DNA from: Capitulum mitella
Lineage: Eukaryota; Arthropoda; Thecostraca; Pollicipedomorpha; Pollicipedidae
DNA length: 64,000 bases
Assembly (NCBI GenBank): GCA_030062745.1
Contig: CP099844.1
Span: 22,010,596-22,074,595, forward strand
Direction: 5' to 3'
Numbering within the stretch: position 1 is the stretch's first letter; each line of letters opens with the position of its first letter. This document shows, one piece after another, positions 49,599-58,890 of the stretch. The notes beneath the pieces are model-generated. The model was given only the letters and a program-made list of their open reading frames with translations, ran no database searches and was not told where the DNA came from. Position numbers and translations under genes: made by a program.

Positions 49599-51232
49599 AT
49601 ATATATATATATATGTGTGTATATATATATATATGGGGATATATCTGGTACCCTGTTTGGTAATTAGTAACATAAAAAGCAACGAATCTTTGTTGACCAA
49701 AATAAAGTGGGCTAAATCCGTTGAGAAACCCGCATTTGGGGAGACTAAGTTTCGGGCCCTCGGCTCGGCCCCACCTCATAATCATTTACAGAAATCGACA
49801 CCCCTGTGCAAGACGCAAAAGTGACTCCTGTTTGCAGCTGCATGGAATATTCGAAAGGAGAGGAGACACCTCTCACTCGTCCTCAAGGGACCTGTCCAAT
49901 CCCGACGGTCTGCTGAATCCGCCCCAAGATGAAAGTTTGCGACAGTGGATGCGCAAGAGAACACATGAGGAATATTTCAACGATTAGCGACACGGAAGTT
50001 GGCACCAGCAAGCCCGTCTCTGCCTTGCATCGCAGCGGAAAGCGGACCCAATGGCGCCTGCACAATGAACGCACGATCAGACGCAGTTGTTTGAGGACTT
50101 ACTTTTTCGGTCGTGTTTTGAAGGTTGAGCAGAGGCTCGCTACTTCTCTTCAGGAAGAGTCTTAGTTTGTTCTCCTTCTGCGGCTGGTCCTTCTTTCGTT
50201 GTGGTGAAGATGTAGAGTAGAATATTTTGTGAAAAACCCTTCCGAGATAAAACTGCTCGTTAATACGCAGTCAGATCAACATGCGTCTACGTACGTCGGT
50301 GCCTTATTTCCCCGAGTAACTTTCCTTTTATTCCACTCTAGGTTTGCCAAGATAGAAAAAAAGACGTGACATCTCATTCGCAATGCACACTCGTCTGGCG
50401 TTACTTGAACATCTTCAGATTCAAATTACGATAAACCAAACGTTCTGAGCTAACAGCGCGCCCTGGTAGCACATATTGCGACTCGTTTCATTGATCTTTT
50501 GGCCAGCACATGAGTGATGGATAATTCACCAACAGCTCATATCCAAAATCTTCCATCGCTGAGATATCCTTAACTAACCGTCCACGAAACCCAGCATTGC
50601 ACGTGACTTTACGGCCTGACCCAGACGGCCAGTTTGGAAATGGAAAGTGGTACGAATGATGGGAAGTTAAAACCCATAAAGACTTGTAGGCAACAGTCCA
50701 GATATTTTACAAAACGTCGAAATTTGGACCATTTCGATACCAGAAGTACGTTGCTTTTGCTGACGCTCGTCAAGGACAGACAGAAATTCAGAACTCTTTT
50801 TGATTGACTTTCCAAAGTTCGCGCGATTGCAACCCCTCCGGACTAGCCAGCAGGCGCCTTCGGAGGTGCAGAAATCCGTGGACTCAGTGGCAACATCCCC
50901 CGGTTTCCGACCCCAGATCTCGCAGCGCCCGGCGCGCGTCCGTCCCGCGGCGCCGCGCCGTCTCGGCGGCGGCCGAACCACGCTTCGGAACACCGTCAAA
51001 CATCGATCCGGCGGGGCACCCGGCCGCAGCTCACTGACCTGCTGCGGGAGGCGAGCACCGCCTTCACGGCGCACACCGGCTCGCGCGTGTCGCCCACTAG
51101 GAACGTGACGTCGCACAGCTCCGGCATGCTGGCCAGGAACTTGAGGTCCTCGGCCAGGCCGGTCTTGTTCTCGAAGATGTTGTAGTCGGGTTCGTCGGTC
51201 AGGGCCTCGGCCATGGCCAACAGGTAGGTCAT
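39563..51232 (-). CDS. gprs: BTB/BACK domain protein, serine-enriched protein (gprs) family; one exon not located
   Basis: Exons found, in transcript order: 51232-51039, (gap), 45482-45444, 43397-43280, 41652-41495, 40905-40777, 39958-39563. The first has ENKTGLAEDLKFLASMPELC and DVTFLVGDTREPVCAVKAVL, the opening of a BTB/POZ fold. The 39-base exon gives RLGYLQQLPTIPE. The next gives HQTLIIEEFEPDVFRQLIEY ending LQPRTLLG. The BACK-like part follows (NAADYYGLDELRRACAGFVQ, YIQYKCTKSMVQK, LNLGSFTLLPQHVVRLILAR, ALMWSKKYC). The C-terminus is Ser-rich. This matches my memory of the Drosophila serine-enriched protein; its function is poorly known, and BTB-BACK proteins often act as cullin-3 adaptors. 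Exon 1 ends in phase 2 and the 39-base exon starts in phase 0, so at least one exon between 45.5 and 51.0 kb is missing. The start ATG is tentative. One exon has repeated donors. Confidence 0.8.
41695..41746. repeat. Exact 26-bp direct repeat
   Basis: Units 41,695-41,720 and 41,721-41,746 are identical (they begin GCACACCAGTACAACG), followed by a third partial GCACAC. They lie 43 bases upstream of the acceptor of the gprs-like exon at 41,652. Confidence 0.9.
42223..42345 (-). mobile_element. Dispersed repeat family A, copy 4 (reverse)
   Basis: Starts GGCGCAGTCAGGATTTTG, then a G-run, CTGAAATCATACGAAAGCCG and CAAAAAATGCGGGCC. This is the reverse complement of the copies at 25,128, 60,805 and 61,551. 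Confidence 0.7.
42372..42452 (-). repeat. Dispersed repeat family C/D, copy 1
   Basis: GTGTGGTTTCCT ... GGGTGCCCCGGCACCCACA ... TATGTTTAAAT. The same string recurs at 54,468-54,556, and in the other orientation its end resembles 42,945-43,035 and 55,535-55,618. Confidence 0.7.
42455..42900 (+). mobile_element. Two partial hAT-like MITE copies with TA microsatellites
   Basis: Two left ends sit in tandem (42,455-42,566 and about 42,672-42,790). Each has TTTCTGTRAATGATTGGGG, GCCCGACAAC, CCCCCAAAT and AACGGATTTA as in the complete copies. The first breaks off into two TA runs (42,566-42,646) separated by about 30 bases. Confidence 0.7.
42945..43035 (+). repeat. Dispersed repeat family C/D, copy 3
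   Basis: ATGGATGTCCCCATATCC, then GGGTACCCACAATCATTTTC and GAAACCACACCCATGG. A close copy lies at 55,535-55,618. Confidence 0.7.
43131..43331 (-). repeat. 51-bp tandem array covering an exon end and its splice donor
   Basis: Units on the minus strand: 43,331-43,281 (authentic exon end), 43,280-43,230, 43,229-43,179, and a diverged 48-bp unit 43,178-43,131. The first three differ by a single base. Each encodes EYVHTGCVTLQPRTLLG in frame and each of the first three ends at a GTGAGT donor (exon ends 43,280, 43,229, 43,178). Confidence 0.95.
43398..45443 (-). other. gprs-like intron, nothing recognised
   Basis: Two kilobases of CpG-normal sequence with short open frames on both strands and no family resemblance. 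44,515-44,575 has short CTACGCTGGATC direct repeats. Confidence 0.6.
46447..46575 (-). mobile_element. Dispersed repeat family A, copy 5 (reverse)
   Basis: Begins CAGGGGCGCAGCCAGGATTT, then a G-rich stretch, GCTGAAATCCTACGAAAACC and ACAAAAAATCCGACCCCC. It is the best-preserved terminus of the family. Confidence 0.75.
46745..46806 (+). repeat. Dispersed repeat family B, copy 2
   Basis: GGGTTAATGCTAAACGTTGC, then AAAGTTGGGGGGCTGCCCC and CCAACGCCCCTGG. It matches the reverse complement of 1-62 and the copies near 56,528 and 58,826. Confidence 0.65.
46955..48163 (+). mobile_element. piggyBac-like non-autonomous element, copy 1 (about 1.2 kb)
   Basis: Flanked by TTAA (46,951-46,954) on the left and CTAA (48,164-48,167, a mutated TTAA) on the right. 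Terminal inverted repeat CCCTATTCCCGG ... CCGGGAACAGGG. No transposase ORF. The interior matches the reverse complement of 56,700-57,919 over nearly the whole length (for example TTTCAAAATTTTGAAAGGGG near 47,110). The TTAA target plus ends starting CCC is the piggyBac signature. Confidence 0.85.
49203..49250. repeat. TA-rich microsatellite
   Basis: Imperfect (TA)n run of about 45 bases in the large gprs-like intron region. Confidence 0.9.
49334..49806 (-). mobile_element. hAT-like MITE copy with 8-bp target duplication
   Basis: 473 bp with ends TAGGGGTGTCGATTT and AAATCGACACCCCTG. Flanking 8-mers TGCAAAAC (49,326-49,333) and TGCAAGAC (49,807-49,814) agree at 7 of 8 positions. It has no ORF and contains the (CTAT)n/(TA)n microsatellite. 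The orientation is opposite to the copy at 37,613. Confidence 0.87.
49540..49637. repeat. (CTAT)n(TA)n microsatellite inside the MITE
   Basis: About twelve CTAT units followed by a TA run. The corresponding place in the 37,613 copy is GAAGATAGAAAGACAGATATG, the likely unexpanded seed. Confidence 0.9.
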
Positions 51233-51540
51233 GGGTCGGCTCCGGAGCGGCGGTGGCGGCGGTGGCGGCAGAGTCCGTGTCCTGCGGGTGCGCTCACCTG
51301 TTGCGCTGGCTCGGCTGCCCCCCGGTGGCCGACTGGCGCGCGGCGGACGGAGCGGCCGCCTCCATATGGCGCCGCAGGTGGGTGCCGGTCAGGGGCGGCG
51401 CGGCGGCGGCGCGCGGCGCGTGGCATGGCCGATCGATGCCAGCCGTGGCCGCGTCCGCCGCCGCCCGGATCGTGTGTGTGCTGACGACAGAATCGTCAGC
51501 TCCCAACGGGCCCGGTCGGTGGCCCAGTCCAGGCACAGCG
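51233..51540 (-). promoter_or_regulatory. CpG-rich 5' flank of the gprs-like gene
   Basis: Very GC- and CpG-rich 300 bp directly upstream of the tentative start codon, then the GA tract. There is no CpG depletion on either side of this start, unlike at the housekeeping genes. Probably the promoter or 5' UTR; no core motif was identified. Confidence 0.4.
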
Positions 51541-52032
51541 GAAGAGAGAAGAGAGAGAGGAGAAACAGAAAGAAAGCGGGAAATAAAGAGAGAGAGACAA
51601 AGAAAGAGAGAGAGGGAAATAAAGAGAGACAGCGAGAGAGAGGGAAGGGGGGAGAGAGAGGGAGATAAAGAGAGACAGAGGAGAGGGAGAGAGAAAGATG
51701 AGAAGGGGAAAAGGAGAGAGATAAAGAGAGAGAGAGAGATAAAGAAAGAGAGAGAGAAATAAAGAGAGGGAGTAAGAGAGAGAAGGGGAGAGAGAGGGAG
51801 ATAAAGAGAGACAGAGAAGGAGACAGGGATGGAGAGAGAGAGAGAGAGATGGGAAAGGGAGAGAAAGAGAAAGATAAATAAAGAGAGAGGGAGAGAACTA
51901 AAGAGAGAGAAGGGGGGACAGAGAGGGAGATAAAGAGAGAGAGAGAGAGAGAGAGAGGGAAGGAGAAGAAGATGAGAAAGAGAATGGAAGAGAGAGATAA
52001 AGAGAGAGAAACAAAGAGAAAGAGAGAGAGAT

Positions 52033-52115
<83 letters not shown>
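51541..52115. repeat. 575-bp GA (CT on the other strand) polypurine tract
   Basis: Almost uninterrupted purines: degenerate GAGAGA/GATAAAGAGAG units from 51,541, then a pure (AG)n run of about 75 bases (52,039-52,115). It begins about 300 bases upstream of the gprs-like start. Confidence 0.97.
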
Positions 52116-52119
<4 letters not shown>

Positions 52120-53211
52120 TTTTAACAATTACAGTAGCTAAGTTTTGATTTTTGATCGTTGGCCCTCACTATGTGAAGTGCGCAGTGAGCAAGCACTAGG
52201 AGAACTATGACAAATGCTGGCCAGCCGCAGCATGGTCGTTTAAAGGTTCCATTTGATCCGTTTTTCATAATGACCTGTGTAATACAGATTGTTCAGATTG
52301 CTACCAAAGGAGGTGCCACGTCGCTTGTTTCACCCGCTCCCGCTGTACCTGTACCGCAAACAGTGGCTTAGCTAAAGGGAGGGGGACGGGGCGGCCGTCC
52401 CCTCCTTGAGACCAACTAGGGGCCCTCGGGCCGCCAGCAGCGCCGAGACGGTCAGGGACCCTGGCATGGTCTGCAGCAGAGCTCTGACTGCCTATGCGAT
52501 AGTTATACTACTGACGACTCCGCTCGTGCCAGTCCTTATGGGCCACTAAAATATTTTTTTAGTCCAAATTTCTGTACACGACACAGTAACCCAGCCAGTC
52601 ACCTGCGCCAGCTCCCACCCTACGCAGAGACATTTCAGCTACGAGTTCAAAAGTGCAGAAGCATTCACGACAACGAACGGCTGTCTTTTTTACTCCCTAC
52701 AAACGGAAATGATCCGGGCCAAGAGGTACAGAGATGACGCGATATCAGCCAATAGGAAACGATTATGTGATCGAACGAGGGGCGAAAACCGCCGAATGCA
52801 CCAATGACAGATCACCAATCAACGTACCGCATTGTGATGGAAAGAATTACAGGACGTTAAGCTGCATTATTTGCCGACGAGACTGACTTTTTGACAGGAA
52901 ACATCGAGTCACATTACTGACAAAAGAACGTCATTTAGCACAACCACCCCTTTTTATGAGACGACACTGGGCATTCCAGACGTCTTTATCTGAGTACGTC
53001 GAACTCTGCCTTGATGCTTTAGGGTTGGAAATTTTTAATACTGGATGGAGACATCGTTAAAATATCTTTAATATCAAAGTCTCTTGAAGCAAGAAATGCT
53101 CTAGACTATCAGAAGGCCTTAGGAGAATGACTACCTGCATCTTTAATTTTTTTAAGACCTCGAAATGGACGTTGCTACGGAGCCAGATGTTCTGAAACAA
53201 CTAATGGCCAT
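52116..53211. other. Intergenic, possible decayed repeat at 52,365-52,440
   Basis: 52,365-52,440 reads like a transposon end (GGCTTAGCTAAAGGGAGGGG followed by a self-complementary GGGGACGGGGCGGCCGTCCCC-type stretch). The rest is unremarkable, CpG-normal sequence with no coding signal. Confidence 0.4.
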
Positions 53212-53945
53212 AAGATAGTCTGGGGCCCTGGGATGATCAAAGACCCTGGGATTTTCGAAGCCCTCAGGGGCCGTCAGGGATCTCGAGATGGCCAGGGGTC
53301 CCGAAACCGTCATGAGCTTGAAGCAGCCGGAGCCCCTCGAATGGTCAGGGGTCCTGGGACAATCGGAACAATGAGGTATCCATGCGCTATGTGATGGTCT
53401 GACGCCCTGATGCAGCCGAAAACCCTGAAACAATCAGAGGCCCTGGGGCTGCCAGAGGTCCTGGGACAGGCAAGGGCCCGGGATGGGCGGGGGCACGGGA
53501 CAGTCCTGAGCCCTGAACAGTCAGCGGTCCTGAGTGGCTCATGAGCACTAGGATGATCGCGAGCCCTGAAACGGTGCAGAGGCCGGGGATGATCAGGAGT
53601 CCGGAAACGGTCAGAGATCTTGGGACAGTCATGAGCCCTGATGCAGGGGGAGCCTGGGACGGTCGGAGACCTGGGAATGGGAAAGGTCCCGTGACGGCAA
53701 AGGCCCAGGAATGGCCAGGACCCTGGAACAGTCAGGGATCTCGGAAGAGTCCTGCCAGTCAGGGGCCATAGGACAATCACGAGTCTGAAGCGATCAGCGG
53801 CCCTGAGATGGTTGGATTCCTTGAGACAGTCAGTGGGCCTGGGACCTTCAGACGGTCAGAGGTCTTGGGACAGTTATGATCCCTGAGACAATCTGGGTCC
53901 TTCCGTCCTGGGACAGTCAGAAGCCTTTGGAAACAGGGACCTGCG
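53212..53945 (+). repeat. Degenerate minisatellite, period about 18-20 bp
   Basis: Roughly forty worn units built on GGCCCTGGGACGGTCAGGG / GGTCCTGGGACAGTCATGA. It leaves open frames on both strands that are artefacts of the period. Confidence 0.88.
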
Positions 53946-54467
53946 GACGATCAGGAGCGCTGTAATGTAATGCAATGTAAGCATGGTAGTAAAGCAAATA
54001 GGTTGAATGCACTGCTCATGGAGTGAGCAGTGCCAAGTGTCCAATTTACGATTGCGTGCTAGGAAATCGCACAATATGTGAACCACGCCGATGACTAAAA
54101 GGGAGAAGACTGGGAGCTTAGTATGTCAAACGCCCCACGACGCATTTTACTGGTTTTAGGTTGATGACGTGAGGAGAGATGTACCGCTCCCTTATCGCAG
54201 TCCACGTAAAAGACCAGCTGTCGCCTCAAACCATTTCAAACTGAAATGACACCTGGATCCGAGAACGTCTTCTGTTACTTATCTTCCGCCTAACCCAACA
54301 GCCAACAGTAACGTGACTAACATGTGAACGGCGATATACGACGCAGTAGTAATACGACCACATACATGCATAATGGCGACTTCCACTTTGCCGCAGAAAA
54401 AACATGTGCAGGGAAAAGACAAAGGTGCACCTCAGAGAGTGCCTTTCAACAGCGCAGGGGGACCAGG

Positions 54468-54556
54468 GGTGTGGTTTCCTGTCTCACTGCGGGTGCCCCG
54501 GCACCCACAGTGTGGAAATTGGGCACCCACAACTTAAAGCATGTTTAAATATTCAG
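54468..54556 (-). repeat. Dispersed repeat family C/D, copy 2
   Basis: GTGTGGTTTCCTGTCTC, then GGGTGCCCCGGCACCCACAG and CATGTTTAAATATTCA, close to 42,372-42,452. Confidence 0.7.
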
Positions 54557-55534
54557 ATACAGCTATACTCTCAGACCCATGATCTTAACCACCTAAAACC
54601 AGCTTTATCAGCAATAATCGGGACTTATTCACCCCATTATCATCCATCATTTGTTTTTATCTACCATCCTCCAAGTAAAATCATGTCAAACTGAGTCCTG
54701 GAGAAAGGTCGTTCATTAAAGAGAATGCATCCACTCAGTGTGTGATTTAAATGGTACACGTTCGGTTGAAGAGGACGTTTTTTTAATCGAAGCGTAAATA
54801 CCATTTATTCTTGCCAACTCGCTCTCGTTAGCTCATATTTTCCTGGGGCAAGTAGTACTGGCTGCCAGCTCAAGTTTAATCTATTTACCCCAGTTTTTTT
54901 TACTGCTAAAATCACCGATAAGACGTGTTAGCGTACCGTTAGCCCAAGCGATGTCGAAGTTGACAGCAATTGACGAACCCCGAAATTATGAAGGCAGCCA
55001 TCATGGATTCAAGCAAGTTCCACTGCAGTTCCTCGAGTTTCCCCCGCAGGTATGCATTACGTGAGCAGGTCAAAATACATTGGTACTTTTTGTGAAAGCA
55101 ATTGTCGTTGCCATTTATAACTATGTCTGGTAGAGCAAGGCAGAGTGCTGGGCACGCATCGGGGCCGTCCAAGGTTTACCTATGTATTTTCAGCTCGCTG
55201 ATTGGTTCTTTTCTCTAGTGCTGTGTTTGTATTTCGCGTACCGATAGCACTGTCGATAAACACACGAACTAAAATGCGTGAAATATTAATCTAAGATGAC
55301 CAAAATGCGCCTTTCATTCACATGACTATTCATAACTCATAACTAATCTTAGATATTCCCTGGAACGCGTTTTGGGATACCGGAAAAAACAGCTATATTT
55401 CTTTTAAGGATGTCATCGCCATAACGCCATCCATGATTCACGTAACACATACTTCTGTAATTTACCTACCGTAATACCTTTTTAAAGTCGTTTCTCTGAG
55501 CTTTAGACAGAAAGGCCTGTCACGATCCTTTCCT

Positions 55535-55618
55535 TCCCCCAATATGCAAGATATGGGCGTCTCCACATGTCCTTTGGGCACCCACAATCATTTTTCGAAA
55601 ACCACGCCCGTGAGGGGG
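55535..55618 (+). repeat. Dispersed repeat family C/D, copy 4
   Basis: ATATGGGCGTCTCCACATGT, then GGGCACCCACAATCATTTTT and GAAAACCACGCCCGTGAG, close to 42,945-43,035. Confidence 0.7.
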
Positions 55619-56527
55619 ACGGCGGGAAGGAAAAAGAATGCGTCGGAGAGTTCGCCACGAACGAACGCGCAAGGGCACGATACGTAAGACACAGTAGTGG
55701 GCCTCAGGGAACAGCCCTAGTAGCTTTAAGCGGAAGCTCATGGTAGCGAATCGGGAAGCCGACTGCCCACCGCTTGCCAGTCTGTTACTAATGTTCGTTC
55801 GGGGCCACGTGGCGAAGGGTCAGCCGGCCAATAAAAGACAGAGAAGAGAGTAGGAGTAAAAAACGTATCAAACTGGAAACATCCAGGGCAAACAACAGGA
55901 ACAAGACCTTGCTTGTTCACATGTGCCTCAAACATCCTACCACTGAACGACGTTTTCGTGCGCGGGTGCAAATGTAAGGCCTCGGGAAAATGGCAATATG
56001 CAAACTATTTTATTTATTTTGCTTTATTTTTGTAAATTTCTGTGAGATAAGGGCCTAATCCAATTTTACTTCAAGAAACCCTGAGAAATAAGGTGGACTA
56101 AATGTGCTGTTAGGCTGTACCGCATTACACGGTGAACAGAGGCCGCTCGGTGCCGCCAGTCTTCGGTGGAATGGTCCGTCGTACTCAGTGTAACGGAACA
56201 CGGAGAAGTCCTCTTAAAATAATGAACTGGAATGAAATTTTCGGCGGGTCAATACCCACATTTTGAACGTTAGCCAGGCGATAAGTAAGGCCGTTAGCAT
56301 GGCTGGAGATCGGGGAGTTTGGGGCATCAGGACCCCACAATATTCAGGGATTTTAACATTAGGCCTATGGTAATGACTGGAAGGAATGGTCTGAACTCCC
56401 ATGTGCATCCATCAAGAATTTTCGGAAATCTCCCGCCATAGCCGCGCATTTATGATACATCATGAGGAATCAGGAGCGTAGAAATGTCCAGAAAAGTGGA
56501 GGGGGGGGGGGTCAGAGACTTTTCCCC

Positions 56528-56595
56528 ATAGGTCTAATGTTAAATTTCCCCAAAAGTGGGGCAATCGTTCCTCAGCCCTCTTGTTCCCACGCCTA
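56528..56595 (+). repeat. Dispersed repeat family B, copy 3 (partial)
   Basis: Shares AGGTCTAATGTTAAATTTC and AAAAGTGGGG with the 58,826 copy. Confidence 0.5.
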
Positions 56596-56699
56596 TGTGA
56601 GGAATTGCTGTGTTATGTTTAGTGCTAGTCACCTTTATCTATAACTTCATACCAGTCATCTTGTTGGTCATATCGTGCCCAGTAAGACACAAGTCTTAA

Positions 56700-57919
56700 T
56701 CCTATTCCCGGCAGGGGGGCTGAACCCGCTCCCCTTGGGTTTTTTGTTTGCCAGTTCCAGGGCTTTTGGCGTAACTTTATGAAACTTGGCCGCTTTTCCT
56801 AGATATTCCTTCAACGTACTGCAACAAAATTTCGTGCTTCTGTTTTGCTCAGGAGCGGAGCCAGACAACGTTTTTGGGAGGCACCTCAGGCCATTTTTGG
56901 CTCTGATGAGGGTAAAAGAAAAATGTCTGCCAGAAACGGCGTTTTTAACAAAGAACTTAGAACTTTATATGGATGTATAGGTAAATAGTTGAGCAACATG
57001 GAAATATAACTCTATTTATCTGAGGCCACTTCATAAGGCCAGGTCAAGGTCAAAAGTCAATATTGGATTTCATAGTAATAATTTTGACGCTATTTTTCAA
57101 ATGCCAAATCCGGGATGTATATGACATAGAAAGGTACGCTTTACTTGTGTACCAAGTTTCAGGTTGATATCAGGTTGGGTCACGGAGCTATGACCTAAAA
57201 TGTCATTGCGCGTACCCTATATCTATGATGACGGCCGTAAAATTGAATTTTAGAAATAGAGTGAATTCAAATGATTGGAAACGTTTCCAAATAACATGAA
57301 ATTGCATGTTATTTGGAAAAAGACCATTTCAAGTGATTCTAAGGCCATTGGAGGTCATTTAAGGTCAAAGGTCGTAAGTTGATCCGAAGAACATGTGGCC
57401 ATGACCTTTTTATGTGTCTGACACCGCCGAAGCTGGCATTTTACAAACATTGCAATACAACTTGTACGTCTTGAGCATAACATGACTAGTAGAAGCTAAA
57501 AAAAAGTGTTTTATTAATTTTCTTGCTAATCTGTTTTTTAAAAAGTAATTCTCCTATCTTCGAAACCTTGTGAACGCTCTCTCAATTCTCAATTCTCTCA
57601 AAATCTGAAAAGTATGGATCAATGGTAAAAGTGCCATTCATGACCCCTCGATTCATGCTAGTTTCATCAAAGGGACCCATAAACAATAGAGTTACAACGA
57701 GTCCAAAAATATCCCCAGTTTGACTTTTTTGTCCTCCCTTATCCACCCCTTTCAAAATTTTGAAAACTTTCCCTTAAAAAAACGTAGTTTACGTCATTGC
57801 AAATTGATTGCCGTTTATTGCGATGAAATCGGATATGTAGTTCTCAAGATCTCGGGGGGGGGGGCGAATCCACCCCCTGTCGGGAATCAGCCATATCGTA
57901 CTGCCCTCCGGGAATAGGG
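56700..57919 (-). mobile_element. piggyBac-like non-autonomous element, copy 2, inverted (about 1.2 kb)
   Basis: Exact TTAA on both sides (56,696-56,699 and 57,920-57,923). Ends TCCTATTCCCGG ... CCGGGAATAGGG. The interior is the reverse complement of 46,955-48,163, with many substitutions. No transposase ORF. The intact TTAA pair supports transposition rather than segmental duplication. Confidence 0.88.
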
Positions 57920-58269
57920 TTAAATGGCACAATGGTGCTATTTTACCGAAAATGAGGTCTTCCTCAGTGGTAGCAATTTGCAGCAGGATAGATAAACTGC
58001 CTAGCAAAATTTCGTTCATAAACTATGCTTAAAAGTGCTTCTTTTTTCATTCCAATCGGGGAGTGACTTCCCTTAGGTGCACTTACCTCTGGAACTCGAA
58101 CAGGTGATGGTCTTGTTGGTCATACACTTAGACGGCAGTGACCAGTTTTTGTATCTATTACAGGACTTCGAAATTTTTGTCGGCAAGTAGGCATAGCGGC
58201 GATCGCCAATGTGTGATGAACTGTGAATGCCATTCCTCACTCTAATACAGCTATTGACTCGAGAATTGT

Positions 58270-58330
58270 GTCATCATCTATCCAATCATCATCTATCATC
58301 TATCAACCATCTATCCAATCATCTATCCAA
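58270..58330. repeat. Irregular ATCATCTATC simple repeat
   Basis: Mixed CATCTATC/CAATCATC units over about 60 bases. Confidence 0.85.
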
Positions 58331-58825
58331 CGGATGAACTCGCTGCTCGCATCTCCCCTGAGTACTGTGGTCTCTGCGTATTTAAATCAACCTATTTCTG
58401 TAATACTGTTACAAATATTTACCCTGCGTGGCGGGTGCAACTGGTATTAGCTATGGGATGTAGACACCCACTATAAGCCTGTGCGTTTATTCGTTTATTC
58501 AAGTTTCACTGGACACCAGCCTTTCGTCACAAAACTGAGCAAAAGTCTCCCGGCCCGGGCCGTCTTGAAGAGCCACGGTCCGTTTGGACAAATGGATGCG
58601 TCCCTGAGTCCGGATATGACGAGCTCCACTCCCTCGTCTAAGTACATGCGGCCGTGGACGGCCTTCGGTGAGCCGAATTTTTCTCAGCGTTGGACTCACT
58701 GCAGGGCCGTTTATTCCGTGATACCTGGTCAGGCCATCTCGTGAAACATTCCACTCACGCAAGGTGTGTCATGTTTAACACAGAGTAAGGGCGTGTAAAT
58801 TTCCAGCCAACGCCCATTGGATCAA

Positions 58826-58890
58826 TGTTAAATTTCGAAAAAGTTGAGGGGCTGTGGCCCATTGCCCCCCCGCTTCCCGCGCCCCTGACG
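58826..58890 (+). repeat. Dispersed repeat family B, copy 4
   Basis: AATGTTAAATTTCGAAAAAG, then GGGGCTGTGGCCC and GCTTCCCGCGCCCCTGACG. Its reverse complement matches bases 1-62. Confidence 0.65.

Larger units (their letters stand above)
45483..51038 (-). other. Large gprs-like intron region with transposons; missing exon expected here
   Basis: Contains family A (46,447), family B (46,745), a piggyBac-like element (46,955-48,163), microsatellites (49,203-49,250; 49,540-49,637) and a hAT-like MITE (49,334-49,806). Two coding-looking stretches of unknown identity are present: minus strand about 49,020-48,895, and plus strand about 49,829-49,987. I could not find the exon expected to continue the BTB domain after ...VLASRSR. 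Confidence 0.5.
53946..56699. other. Intergenic region with scattered repeat copies
   Basis: Family C/D copies lie at 54,468-54,556 and 55,535-55,618, and a family B fragment at 56,528-56,595. No gene was recognised; the open frames are short and lack family resemblance. Confidence 0.5.

Noticed and set aside
51898-52128. 76-codon poly(Ser-Leu) frame.
   Set aside because: Translation of the GA/CT tract.
53152-53780. 156- and 93-codon minus-strand frames rich in Pro/Arg/Ser.
   Set aside because: Explained by the 18-20-bp minisatellite period; no family resemblance.
58481-58762. Protein-like frames on both strands (minus strand containing GVELVISGLRDASICPNGPW).
   Set aside because: Closed by several stops just upstream and not assignable to a family; possibly a relic, left as unidentified.
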